This document shows, piece by piece, positions 46,402-54,183 of a stretch of 64,000 bases of DNA. Source of the DNA: Planctomycetota bacterium (GTDB lineage Bacteria; Planctomycetota; Phycisphaerae; UBA1845; UTPLA1); assembly GCA_015654675.1 (NCBI GenBank), contig JAATGM010000055.1, forward strand, positions 142,305 to 206,304, given 5' to 3'. The notes beneath the pieces were generated by a model that made no database searches, was not told where the DNA came from, and was given only the letters and a program-made list of their open reading frames with translations. Numbering within the stretch: position 1 is the stretch's first letter; each line of letters starts with the position of its first letter. The position numbers and the translations under genes were made by a program.

Positions 46402-47393
46402 GACCGCTCCTTTGCGAGGTAATCGGCGAGCTGGTCGAAGGTGCCAGTCCAGCCCATGGTCATGCTTTCGTGGCCGGTGTCAAACGTCTTCTGTTCGGCA
46501 GCGGTGGCGTCGAGCGCCTGCCAATGGATCGTGACCACAGTGCCGCCACCTTTGCCGGCGTGCGTCGCGAAGGTTGTGGTCGAGAGCATTTCGAGCGGCC
46601 ATTCGGCGTGGCCGGGGTGGCGGGCGACGTTGCCTTTTTCGTCGGAGAATGAATTGACGAGGACGATTCGTTCCATGGGGACGATTTCGCGATAGGCGAA
46701 CTTGCCCCACATGTCGTGGCCGTCGGGCGAGCGGAGGCAGTAGTGGAAACTGCCGCCGGGGCGAAAGTCGAGCTTGGCGGTAGACATGGTGAAGCCCTTC
46801 GGGCCGAACCAGCGGATGAGCTGGTCGCGTTCGGTCCATGCTTTCCAGACGCGGTCGAGCGGGGCATCAAAGACGCGCGAGATGACGAACGGCGGACTCG
46901 CTGCGATGTCGGAGGCGCCCTCGGCCAGCAAATCGGCGAGTCGGCCGACGTGCTGATTCAGTCCGTCGACGGCGCCGTAGGTGGTGATGACGTGTTCGCG
47001 GGCCGCGGCGGAGGGGAAGGTCATCCGCATGGAGAGAAGCGTTTTGCCGCCGTGGTCGTCAAAGGTGACCTGGACCTGGAAGTTGATCGGCTCGGCGTCC
47101 TTTTCGTTGCCGTGTTTGTAGACGAGGCGGCTGGGGGCGACGATTTCCTGGTAGGTGATGACGTTGGGATAGTCGGTGCCGTCGGGGCCGTGCATGATGA
47201 AGCGCCAGACGCCGCCGGGGCGGAGGTCCATTTTTTCGGTGGTGGTGGTGAAGCCCTTGGGACCCCACCAGCGGGCGACGTGCTTCGGATCGGTCCAGAG
47301 CTTGAAGACGAGTTCGCGCGGCGCGTCCAGCAGGCGTGTGGCGGTGATTTCGCGATCGCCGACCAGGGTCGCGGGCGTGTTCATGACGTTCAT
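46398..47393 (-). CDS. Tandem AHSA1/SRPBCC-domain protein
   Basis: 331 aa made of two AHSA1-type START-like domains in tandem, residues about 15-155 and 165-325. Each opens with a RxFDAPxxxVxKxWT-type helix (TRLLDAPRELVFKLWTD, SRVFDAPLDRVWKAWTE) and a W(W/F)GPKGFT strand, followed by RPGGxxxxxxxxPDGxD. Such domains bind hydrophobic ligands in a deep cavity. Usual family members have one domain (about 150 aa), so this is a fusion. It overlaps its neighbours by ATGA at both ends, inside an ArsR-led operon, a common arrangement for this family. Confidence 0.92.
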   Translation of the reverse strand: MNVMNTPATLVGDREITATRLLDAPRELVFKLWTDPKHVARWWGPKGFTTTTEKMDLRPGGVWRFIMHGPDGTDYPNVITYQEIVAPSRLVYKHGNEKDAEPINFQVQVTFDDHGGKTLLSMRMTFPSAAAREHVITTYGAVDGLNQHVGRLADLLAEGASDIAASPPFVISRVFDAPLDRVWKAWTERDQLIRWFGPKGFTMSTAKLDFRPGGSFHYCLRSPDGHDMWGKFAYREIVPMERIVLVNSFSDEKGNVARHPGHAEWPLEMLSTTTFATHAGKGGGTVVTIHWQALDATAAEQKTFDTGHESMTMGWTGTFDQLADYLAKERS

Positions 47394-47758
47394 GTTCGCT
47401 TTCCTTTGACTCGGGGTTGTGGTTTCGTGGGCTGGAGCTCGCGCAGGTATTCTTCGAGGCGATCCAGACTTTCATCCCAGAAGCGACGGTAGTGGTCGAG
47501 CCAGCTTGCCGCGGCCTTGAGCGGTTGGGGTTTGAGCCGGCAGGGCCGCCATTGGGCGTGGCGCGAGCGGGTGATGAGACCGCTGCGTTCGAGCACTTTG
47601 AGGTGCTTGGAGATTCCGGGGAGCGTCATTTTGAAGGGCTTGGCCAGCTCGCTGACGGAGGTTTCTCCCTTTGTCAGCCGGCCGAGGATAGCCCGGCGGG
47701 TGGGGTCTGCCAGGGCGGCGAAGGTGATGCTGAGCGGGTCGGGCATGTATTGCACCAA
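47390..47758 (-). CDS. ArsR-family transcriptional regulator
   Basis: 122 aa winged-helix repressor of the type that heads AHSA1 operons. FAALADPTRRAILGRL opens the domain, and SVSELAKPFKMTLPGISKHLKVLERSGLI is the helix-turn-helix. No metal-site CxC motif is seen, so the effector is not a classic metalloid; a lipophilic ligand or stress signal is more likely. The start is either 47758 or 47746. Its promoter and a palindromic operator lie just upstream, so it probably represses its own operon. Confidence 0.94.
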   Translation of the reverse strand: MVQYMPDPLSITFAALADPTRRAILGRLTKGETSVSELAKPFKMTLPGISKHLKVLERSGLITRSRHAQWRPCRLKPQPLKAAASWLDHYRRFWDESLDRLEEYLRELQPTKPQPRVKGKRT

Positions 47759-47761
47759 CAG

Positions 47762-47771
47762 GTTAATTAAC
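47762..47771 (-). promoter_or_regulatory. Palindromic operator candidate for the ArsR regulator
   Basis: A perfect 10-bp palindrome GTTAATTAAC, 3 bp upstream of the ArsR gene, lying at and just after the predicted transcription start. Partial symmetry continues outward (TTAG on one side). The position would block RNA polymerase. Confidence 0.5.
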
Positions 47772-47779
47772 TAATCGGT

Positions 47780-47808
47780 AAAATATTATCTGAAGTTCAG
47801 CGTGTCAA
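47780..47808 (-). promoter_or_regulatory. Promoter of the ArsR-AHSA1-DoxX operon
   Basis: Minus strand: perfect TTGACA (47803-47808), 17-nt spacer, TATTTT (47780-47785). The predicted transcription start is near 47773, beside the palindrome. Confidence 0.6.
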
Positions 47809-47860
47809 GCGCACGCCTGCGGCGACAGCGCGCATCCGTCAGGCGGCGAAGCGGGGTATC

Positions 47861-48172
47861 ATGCCGGGCGGCCGATCAGTGGAGCGAGGCGATCAATTCG
47901 TGCGGGTGCTGCGGTACATTGCGGTCTGCCTGGGTTTCCTGGCGGTTACTGCCGTTGTGCTGCGGATGTACTACTTCACTGCATATTTCGTGTGGTCGAC
48001 GGCTGTGCCGGGGAGCGACATCAGCGCCGCGCGTCGTAATGCGAACCTGTACTTCGCCGGAGGAACGCTACTGCTCGGCGCAGAGATCGTGTGCGCGGCC
48101 ATTCTCATTCTTCGGATCGTGAGACAGCGTCGCAATCAGCGAGGGTTTCCGGTTATTGTCGACGCAGAATGA
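47861..48172 (+). CDS. Small two-segment membrane protein, unknown function
   Basis: 103 aa (or about 90 aa from GTG at 47900). Two hydrophobic segments (about residues 15-40 and 66-86) with a short basic C-terminus (RIVRQRRNQRG). The loop between carries WSTAVPGSDISAARRNANLYF. I do not recognise a family. A GGAGCGAGG stretch (47881-47889) could serve the GTG. Confidence 0.5.
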   Translation: MPGGRSVERGDQFVRVLRYIAVCLGFLAVTAVVLRMYYFTAYFVWSTAVPGSDISAARRNANLYFAGGTLLLGAEIVCAAILILRIVRQRRNQRGFPVIVDAE

Positions 48173-48210
48173 AGCGGCGCTGCCGGCGCGAAGCGGTGTG
48201 AGGCCGAGGG

Positions 48211-48774
48211 TCAGGGCTCGCCGAGGTCGATGTCTGAATCTTCGTTGTCGGGCATTTCTTCGAGGATCGACGCGAAGGAGTCGTCGTCGGGGCTGACGTC
48301 GACTTCGAGCAGGGCCGAATCGGAAAGTTCTTCGAGGACCTCGGGCAGTTCCGGCTCAGCGGCGGCTGCATCAATGGCGGCGCCGTTGGCGGCGATTTGC
48401 TTCGACTCGATGGCGCGGGTGCTGTCGTCCGGGTTGGTCGTGGGCGACGGGGCTGAGAGAAGCGGTTCGATCTGCTCGGGCTGGCCGTCAATCTGGACTG
48501 TGAAGACGACGGAACCAACCTGCAGTCGGTCGCCGGCTTTGAGCTTCTTCTCGAGGACGCGCTTGCCGTTGATGTAGGTTCCGTTGCTGGAACCCAGGTC
48601 CTTGAGCTTGAGCGAGCCGTTGTTCTGGATGACCTCGCAATGTTTTCGTGAAACCTGGCCGAGCGGAACGCGCATACCGCATTCCTCGCCACGGCCGATG
48701 AGGGTTGAAGATTTGGTTATGGGAAAATCCCGACGCTGGCCGTCGGGCCTGAACATCACCAGGATTGCTTTCAT
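48211..48774 (-). CDS. FHA-domain protein with acidic tail
   Basis: 187 aa. Residues 1-95 form a forkhead-associated domain, which binds phosphothreonine peptides: TLIGRGEECGMRVP, VSRKHCEVI, LKDLGSSNGTYINGKRV carry the conserved Gly-Arg, Ser, His and Asn binding residues. The second half is a low-complexity acidic tail rich in Glu, Asp and Ala (LPEVLEELSDSALLEVDVSPDDD). The start at 48774 has GGAGG 10 nt upstream. It is divergent from hemW. It probably docks to a Ser/Thr-kinase pathway encoded elsewhere. Confidence 0.9.
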   Translation of the reverse strand: MKAILVMFRPDGQRRDFPITKSSTLIGRGEECGMRVPLGQVSRKHCEVIQNNGSLKLKDLGSSNGTYINGKRVLEKKLKAGDRLQVGSVVFTVQIDGQPEQIEPLLSAPSPTTNPDDSTRAIESKQIAANGAAIDAAAAEPELPEVLEELSDSALLEVDVSPDDDSFASILEEMPDNEDSDIDLGEP

Positions 48775-48955
48775 TCGTGGCAGTCCTCCGGCACGGCTCA
48801 TCCGTTCGCCGGCAGGCATCTAACGGGGCTGCGAGAAGCCGTTAGGCATCATTTACCCTACCATCCCCCGGCGGGCCGTTCAAGCACTAAGTCAATGATA
48901 GCATGTCATTGAGGCAGCCGACGGAGCACCGTCAATTGCGTTAGGATCGTGCGAT

Positions 48956-50134
48956 ATGGCACAGGCGAAAGCGAATGCTGGAAGTGGCGGTGGCGTGGGG
49001 TGGTACGTGCATTTGCCATTCTGTACGACCAAGTGCGGGTACTGTGATTTTTATTCCCTGCCGACTCAAGAGGACTGGATACCGGACCTAGTGAAGGCCG
49101 TTCGTCGCGAAATGGAGGTTCGCGATCCCGGGCGGGCGATCCGGACGGTGTTTGTCGGCGGGGGGACGCCGACGGTGCTGCCGGCCGATGCGTTGCGGGC
49201 GGTGCTGGAGCCGATTTCGGAGCGGGTGAAAAAAGCGGGCGTTGAGATCGAGTTCACGTGCGAGGCGAATCCTTCGACGGCGGACGAGCTGAAGCTGGAG
49301 CTGCTGCGCGAAATGGGGGTGAACCGGGTTTCGTTCGGGGCACAGTCGTTTGATTTGGGCGAGCTGGCGGTGTTGCAGCGGTTGCACGATCCGTCGCATA
49401 TCGCGGAGGCGGTTTCGCTGGCGCGGGCGGCGGGGTTTGAGAATGTGAATCTCGATCTGATTTTCGGGGTGCCGGGGCAGACGATGAAGTCGTGGCGGAA
49501 CTCGCTGCGGCGGGCGATCGAGCTGGGTCCGGATCATGTGTCGTGTTATGGGCTGATGTATGAGGAGGGGACGGCGCTAACCAAGCAGCGACGGATGGGG
49601 CTGGTGCGGCCGTGCGACGAGGACGTCGAGGCGGAGATGTTTGAGGCGACGATTTCGGATCTGGGGGCGGCGGGGTATGAGCAGTATGAGATCAGCAACT
49701 TTGCGCGCGGCGGGCGGCGATGCGAGCATAATTTGATCTATTGGCGGAACGAGGAGTATCTGGGCGTCGGTCCTTCGGCCGTGTCGTATCTCGGCGGCGT
49801 GCGGCAGAAGACGAAGGCGGATGTGAAGGCGTATATCGAGACCTGGGCGGGGGCAGAGGCCCCCGGTACCCTCGCGGCTACACTGGTTTTCGAAAGTGAG
49901 GAGCTGGGGCGCGAGGCGCGGGCACGGGAGACGGCAGTACAGATGCTGCGGTTGAATGACGGGATTGAGCTGGGGCGGTTTACGGCTCAGACCGGGTATG
50001 AAGCGCGGGAGCTGTTTGGGGCGGCGATTGAGAAGAATGCGGCGGCGGGGCTTTTGAGCAATGGGGGCGGGGCGATTCGACTGACGCGGGCGGGGCAGTT
50101 GTTGGCAAATCGGGTGATGGAAGACTTCTTGTAG
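48956..50134 (+). CDS. hemW: HemW-like radical SAM haem chaperone
   Basis: 392 aa. HLPFCTTKCGYCDFYS holds the radical SAM cysteines C23, C27 and C30; GGGTPT, CEANPST, SFGAQS and IFGVPGQT follow in the canonical order, and the C-terminal HemW domain shows YEISNFAR, CEHNLIYWRNEEYLGVGPSA. HemW binds haem and is proposed to deliver it to respiratory proteins; it was formerly annotated as oxygen-independent coproporphyrinogen oxidase. No Shine-Dalgarno sequence is present; TAGGAT (48942-48947) ends 8 nt before the ATG. Confidence 0.94.
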   Translation: MAQAKANAGSGGGVGWYVHLPFCTTKCGYCDFYSLPTQEDWIPDLVKAVRREMEVRDPGRAIRTVFVGGGTPTVLPADALRAVLEPISERVKKAGVEIEFTCEANPSTADELKLELLREMGVNRVSFGAQSFDLGELAVLQRLHDPSHIAEAVSLARAAGFENVNLDLIFGVPGQTMKSWRNSLRRAIELGPDHVSCYGLMYEEGTALTKQRRMGLVRPCDEDVEAEMFEATISDLGAAGYEQYEISNFARGGRRCEHNLIYWRNEEYLGVGPSAVSYLGGVRQKTKADVKAYIETWAGAEAPGTLAATLVFESEELGREARARETAVQMLRLNDGIELGRFTAQTGYEARELFGAAIEKNAAAGLLSNGGGAIRLTRAGQLLANRVMEDFL

Positions 50135-50150
50135 TCGTCGGTGGGCCGGG

Positions 50151-50420
50151 CTAGACCAGCAGGGCGGCGGCTTCGGCGTCTGCGAGAACCTCTTCGGTGG
50201 GTACCATGGTGATGACGTCCCACGGGCAGACCTGGGCGCAGAGCTTGCAGCCGATGCAGCGTTTCATGTCGATGGTGCAAACGCCCATCGCATAGCCGGG
50301 GTGGATCGGGTCGTGGACTTTATCGATGCAATCGACCGGGCAGACGGTGATGCAGGCATCGCAGCCGGTGCAGAGGTCTTCGTCGAGGATGGCGAGTTGT
50401 TTGGGGAGCTTTTTGGCCAT
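50151..50420 (-). CDS. 2[4Fe-4S] ferredoxin
   Basis: 89 aa electron carrier with two full cluster motifs: C17, C20, C23, C27 (CTGCDACITVCP) and C55, C58, C61, C65 (CIGCKLCAQVCP), plus C31 and C48 nearby. The spacing and the stretch between the motifs resemble ferredoxins of the bacterial 7Fe/8Fe type. It is convergent with hemW (16 nt apart). Its partner enzyme is not in the window. Confidence 0.95.
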   Translation of the reverse strand: MAKKLPKQLAILDEDLCTGCDACITVCPVDCIDKVHDPIHPGYAMGVCTIDMKRCIGCKLCAQVCPWDVITMVPTEEVLADAEAAALLV

Positions 50421-50492
50421 TGGGGCTGACGCGGTCCTCTGCCGCGGCAGACGATCGGCCGCGGGAAGAGGAATTTAGCCGTCTAAACCGGG

Positions 50493-51356
50493 TCAGGCAA
50501 GCAGGTTGCCGATCTTGCTGGCGGCGGCCTGCCGGGACGCGGCAATGCGGGCGTGCAGCGCCAATTTTGTCAGGTCGGCGTCCGGCTTGGTCTGTCCGTT
50601 CCCGTTGCCGTTTCCGTTTCCATTGGCGTGACCGTTGCCATTGCCGTTGGTGGTGACGGGTTTTCCATTGGCCGGGATTCTTTGACCGTCGATGTCGACC
50701 GTTGCGACCGGAGCGAGGACGCGGACCGGAAGCGTTTCGAAATTAACGATCTGCTCCGTCGTAACGAGGAACGCGCCCTTGGCTTCCATCTGCCGCATGG
50801 CGAGATCGCCGTCGGGGGCGTTCCAGTGACCGCAAGCATCCTTAATGACGATGACGTTTCGCTGGCGCGTCAGGAGCGCGAGGACGGTGGCTTTGATGCA
50901 GCGCTCGGCCATGACGCCGAAGACGATCTGATGCGTGATGGTCATTTCGGTCAGGAGGCGATCGGCCTTCGGGTTTCCGAGTAGATCGCGCGTTCGCTTG
51001 GCGAAGATGACCTGTCGATATCTTGAGAGAACATCCGGCGGAAGGTCGAGCGTGTTATCGCCGTCGAGCATGATGCGGCGCGGAAGCAACGTGAATGGAA
51101 GCTTTCGCTGGCCGGGCGTTCGATCGATGCAATGTCGGGGATGCCCGTTGGTTGGTTCGTCAGCGCGGTGGGCGTCGAGACTGGAGATGACTGGGACGCC
51201 GAACTGCCTGGCCCATTCGAAGAGGCGGCGGATATTTGGAATTATTTCGGCCCGGTTTGAAACCGGGACGGCGCCCTTCGGTAACAAATAGTCGCACTGC
51301 GTATTGAGGTCGAGGAGGACCCGATCGCAGCTTTTGCGGCGAAAGATCGTGCTCAT
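50493..51356 (-). CDS. Isochorismatase-family cysteine hydrolase with Asn-Gly linker
   Basis: 287 aa. The first 190 residues form the isochorismatase-like fold: LLDLNTQCDY has the catalytic Asp, VIFAKRTRD the Lys and GVMAERCIKAT the Cys, so activity towards amides such as nicotinamide-like substrates is likely. After a strand ending in ANGKPVTT there is a low-complexity Asn/Gly repeat (NGNGNGHANGNGNGNGNG) and a helical C-terminal tail. GGAGG lies 6 nt before ATG 51356. The substrate is not predictable. Confidence 0.88.
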   Translation of the reverse strand: MSTIFRRKSCDRVLLDLNTQCDYLLPKGAVPVSNRAEIIPNIRRLFEWARQFGVPVISSLDAHRADEPTNGHPRHCIDRTPGQRKLPFTLLPRRIMLDGDNTLDLPPDVLSRYRQVIFAKRTRDLLGNPKADRLLTEMTITHQIVFGVMAERCIKATVLALLTRQRNVIVIKDACGHWNAPDGDLAMRQMEAKGAFLVTTEQIVNFETLPVRVLAPVATVDIDGQRIPANGKPVTTNGNGNGHANGNGNGNGNGQTKPDADLTKLALHARIAASRQAAASKIGNLLA

Positions 51357-51736
51357 TCCCACCTCCGCTGTCGCAACGGGCCATAAGGAGAACGGCCGCG
51401 AGACGACAACCTGCTTCTTGCTTCTTCCCGGTGTTGGCTTTGGCGGTCTGCTTTTCGGAGAAGCAGAGAGGGGTGACTTCTTCCGCCCTTCCCAACCCTG
51501 CCCAATGTTACCCCCACGATGCGAGAGTCAATAGACCGGGTGGGAAAATTCACGCCGAATTTACGCGAGCAACCGGGTTCTCGGCCTTGGACTCGACAAC
51601 TGGACGAGACCGCAAATCTGACACAGGCCGCAAAATCGAACCGTTATGAATGCGCTGCCCAATCGGGGGCCGTGTGCCTTGACAGATTTCGGGGCGTGCG
51701 CGACAACCTTGTCTCGCTGAATTGCGGGGAGGATTT
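51357..51736. other. Divergent intergenic region, no gene seen
   Basis: Only short overlapping frames without ribosome binding sites. A TTGACA (51679-51684) is present, but no -10 element follows at 16-18 nt. The GGGGAGGA ribosome binding site of the next gene lies at 51726-51733. Confidence 0.45.
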
Positions 51737-53131
51737 GTGACGCGATTATCCCATAATCAACGGACATTGCTTTGCCTTGCGGTCGTTGCGGCCGGTCTGG
51801 TCGCGACGGGATGCCAGGATGTCGACTGGGACTGGGAAAGCCGCTGGTGGCAGAAGCCGACGCGCGAGGTGAAGCCGGATCGTCGCGTGGCGCGCGACGG
51901 TCGGACGACGCCACCGCCGCAGCAAGCCGCGCCGCCGCCGAAGCCGGCCGAGTCGCCGCAGCCCGTCAGCGCATCGACGGTGACGCCGGGCAACGCGCCG
52001 CAATCGGGCGTGCGAAGCAGTCCATCGCCGGCGTCGGGCGGCGATGCCGTGATCGAAGTTCAGTCGGATGAGCGCGTCGAATTGACGACGAGTCCGCCGC
52101 CTTCTCCGCAACCGGCGCCGCCCTCCGCGCTACCGCCGGCACCGACACGCAGCGAGCCGATTTTGCGCAGTGAGCCGATCGCGCGGAGCGAGCCGCAACC
52201 GAGCGCGTCGATCACGCCGAGCGAGCCAGCGGTGAGCCAGCGACCCGCGCCGCCGCCTGAGCCGGTCACGCAGCGACCAGCCGAGCAGCGACCAGCCGAA
52301 GCGCAGATCGCATCGGCGCGGACGAATGAACGCATGGCGATTCCGGACCGGTCGTCGAGCCCGACACCGAGTCCGACTGTTAGTTCGACGGCCAGTCCGA
52401 CAGCCAGGCCCACCCCCGAGCCGGCGGTCGTCGCCCCGCCGCCTTCGGCGCCGATTTTGTCGAGCGGTCCGGATGTTTTCTATCAGCTTTATTTACTGAG
52501 CGAGCCATCTTCGCAGCGGGCAGCGCCGAACACGCAGCGTATGCAGCTTGCAAATGTGCCGGCGCGGTCGGCGGCGCAACTTGTCTCGCAGCTCTATCAG
52601 CCGGTGGGGCTGGGCGGTGGCGAGCGACAGACCTATTTGATTTATCAGGACCTTGATGAGTGGCGCGCGGCTCAGTCGGCAGTGGGGTGGATTGACGTGC
52701 CGTCGGGCTCGGCGTCGGGAATGGGTCGTGGGGTGCGATCTCTGATTGAAGTGGTCGGGGCCGGACCGATGCCGGATCGCGAGGCCGTGAACGCGGCGCA
52801 TGCGGCGTTTTCGCAGGTGGTCGGCGACACGGGCGCGGACAGCCGAACACGCTGGGCGGCGGCGATGTGGGACGGCAAGCTTTCAAGCGAACAGTTGTTT
52901 GACGATACGGCTGCCGCGGCGTCGTACGACATGGCGATCAAGCTGGCTCAGCCGGGCTCGGTGGAGCGGTTGGCAGCCATGTGGGCCAGGGCGGAGAGTT
53001 ATCAGGCGGTGGGGGATCGCGATTCGGCGAAAAAGGCCTACGCAGCACTGGCGGACCAGTTTGGGCGGGCGCATCCGCGGTCGCAGGCGGTGCAGCGGGC
53101 TTCGACCTTGCGCGCGGGGGGCGGTCGATAG
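51737..53131 (+). CDS. Proline-rich lipoprotein with TPR-like C-terminus
   Basis: 464 aa. The start GTG at 51737 is set by GGGGAGGA just upstream. Residues 1-27 are a signal peptide with the lipobox LVATGC. A long Pro/Ser/Ala-rich linker follows (about 45-240, repeats such as RSEPI and QRPAE), probably spanning the cell wall. The globular C-terminal part (about 245-460) starts FYQLYLLSEP, has a QTYLIYQDLDEWRAAQSAVGWIDVP stretch and ends in helical pairs (AAASYDMAIKLAQPGSVERLAAMWARAESYQAVGDRDSAKKAYAAL) that look like TPR units. Family not recognised. Confidence 0.8.
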   Translation: MTRLSHNQRTLLCLAVVAAGLVATGCQDVDWDWESRWWQKPTREVKPDRRVARDGRTTPPPQQAAPPPKPAESPQPVSASTVTPGNAPQSGVRSSPSPASGGDAVIEVQSDERVELTTSPPPSPQPAPPSALPPAPTRSEPILRSEPIARSEPQPSASITPSEPAVSQRPAPPPEPVTQRPAEQRPAEAQIASARTNERMAIPDRSSSPTPSPTVSSTASPTARPTPEPAVVAPPPSAPILSSGPDVFYQLYLLSEPSSQRAAPNTQRMQLANVPARSAAQLVSQLYQPVGLGGGERQTYLIYQDLDEWRAAQSAVGWIDVPSGSASGMGRGVRSLIEVVGAGPMPDREAVNAAHAAFSQVVGDTGADSRTRWAAAMWDGKLSSEQLFDDTAAAASYDMAIKLAQPGSVERLAAMWARAESYQAVGDRDSAKKAYAALADQFGRAHPRSQAVQRASTLRAGGGR

Positions 53132-53139
53132 GCCGTGTA

Positions 53140-53313
53140 TCAGCGCAGCGCGGTGGGCCGCTGACCCGGACGCATAAGGCGTACGCGGTCGGTCAGGCCT
53201 TCGAGCTGACGCAGGTAGTCGCTGAGTTCGTTTTCGGAAAAGCCCTCGAGGAATTCGGGGCGGACGGTGCGGTTGATCAGCTTGATTCGGTCGATCAGTT
53301 CTCGCTTCGACAT
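53140..53313 (-). CDS. Small conserved-looking protein, 57 aa
   Basis: A short helical protein: MSKRELIDRIKLINRTVRPE, FLEGFSENELSDYLRQLEGL, then a basic tail. The pattern of two amphipathic helices with a Phe-Leu-rich turn recalls small regulatory or adaptor proteins common in Planctomycetes, but no function is known to me. The longer frame reaches 53553; the start at 53313 was chosen because the upstream part is not helical and has no good ribosome binding site. An AGGG lies 4 nt before this ATG. Confidence 0.5.
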   Translation of the reverse strand: MSKRELIDRIKLINRTVRPEFLEGFSENELSDYLRQLEGLTDRVRLMRPGQRPTALR

Positions 53314-53466
53314 GCAGCCCTGCTCCCACGGCGGATCGGCGAAGGCGGGGCTCCGGTGGGTCGGATGCCCGGCCATGTGACTATCGGCGCGTGTTTCGGG
53401 GCGACTTGAGGACGGATGTAACGAGCGGCGCGTTTCGATCGGAGGTTCCGGCATGAATGATCGCGT

Positions 53467-54129
53467 ATGAGCACCGTGCGTCATGCAACCAAGGAGTCGG
53501 CCCGGCGCGAGTTTGAGAACTGGGCGCCGTCGTACGACCGGAGCATCCTGCAACGGCTGGTGTTTGGTCCGTCTTATCGGGCTTTCATGGAAGAGCTGGT
53601 GCGCTGGCGGCTGAACGACCCGGCCCCGTTTGACGTGCTGGATGTCGGCTGCGGAACGGGCAGCTGGCTGGCGATGATCTGGTCAACGAGTCTGCCGAGC
53701 GGGCGGCTGTGCGGGCTGGATTACTCGCACACGATGTGCCGGCTGGCGGCGGACAAGGCGACCGAGCGCGGTGAGCGGCGCGCGGCGTTCTTCAACGGGG
53801 ATTCCGAGCACCTGCCTTTCGCCGATGGCTCGTTCGACCTACTGACGTGCAGCAATTCGTTTCATCATTATCCGCACCAGGCGCAGGTGGTGCGCGAGTT
53901 TCGGCGAGTATTGCGGCCGGGGGGGCGGCTGATGATCATAGACGGGTTCAGGGACAACCTGATCGGCTGGGTGGCGTTTGACGTGCTCGTGACGCGCCGC
54001 GAAGGCAAGGTCTATCACGCCCCATGGTCGGTGATGCGAAAGTATTATGTCGATGCCGGATTCAGTGAGGTTACGCAGCGGAAGTTCAATATCTGGATCC
54101 CGCTGTTCATCACGATCGGCGTCGCGTAG
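53467..54129 (+). CDS. Class I SAM-dependent methyltransferase
   Basis: 220 aa. REFENWAPSYDRSILQRLVFGP opens the domain; VLDVGCGTGSWLA is the SAM-binding loop, GLDYSHTMC the acidic strand, ENLPF-like SEHLPFADGSFDLLTCSNSFHHY motif II and REFRRVLRPGGRLMIID motif III, followed by a hydrophobic C-terminus (WIPLFITIGVA). It resembles UbiE/Methyltransf_11 enzymes acting on quinones or lipids. The start is reached through a five-codon mini-ORF with its own GGAGG. It is followed by a GAF-SpoIIE phosphatase gene 54 nt downstream. Confidence 0.9.
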   Translation: MSTVRHATKESARREFENWAPSYDRSILQRLVFGPSYRAFMEELVRWRLNDPAPFDVLDVGCGTGSWLAMIWSTSLPSGRLCGLDYSHTMCRLAADKATERGERRAAFFNGDSEHLPFADGSFDLLTCSNSFHHYPHQAQVVREFRRVLRPGGRLMIIDGFRDNLIGWVAFDVLVTRREGKVYHAPWSVMRKYYVDAGFSEVTQRKFNIWIPLFITIGVA

Positions 54130-54183
54130 TTGGATGGGGGCGACGGGGCAGCGCGCGGCAATTGCGGCGCGATGGAGGATGGC

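Noticed and set aside
53314-53553. N-terminal extension of the 57-aa protein
   Set aside because: The extension is Pro/Arg/Ser-rich, overlaps the divergent methyltransferase start and has no ribosome binding site; it cannot be wholly excluded.
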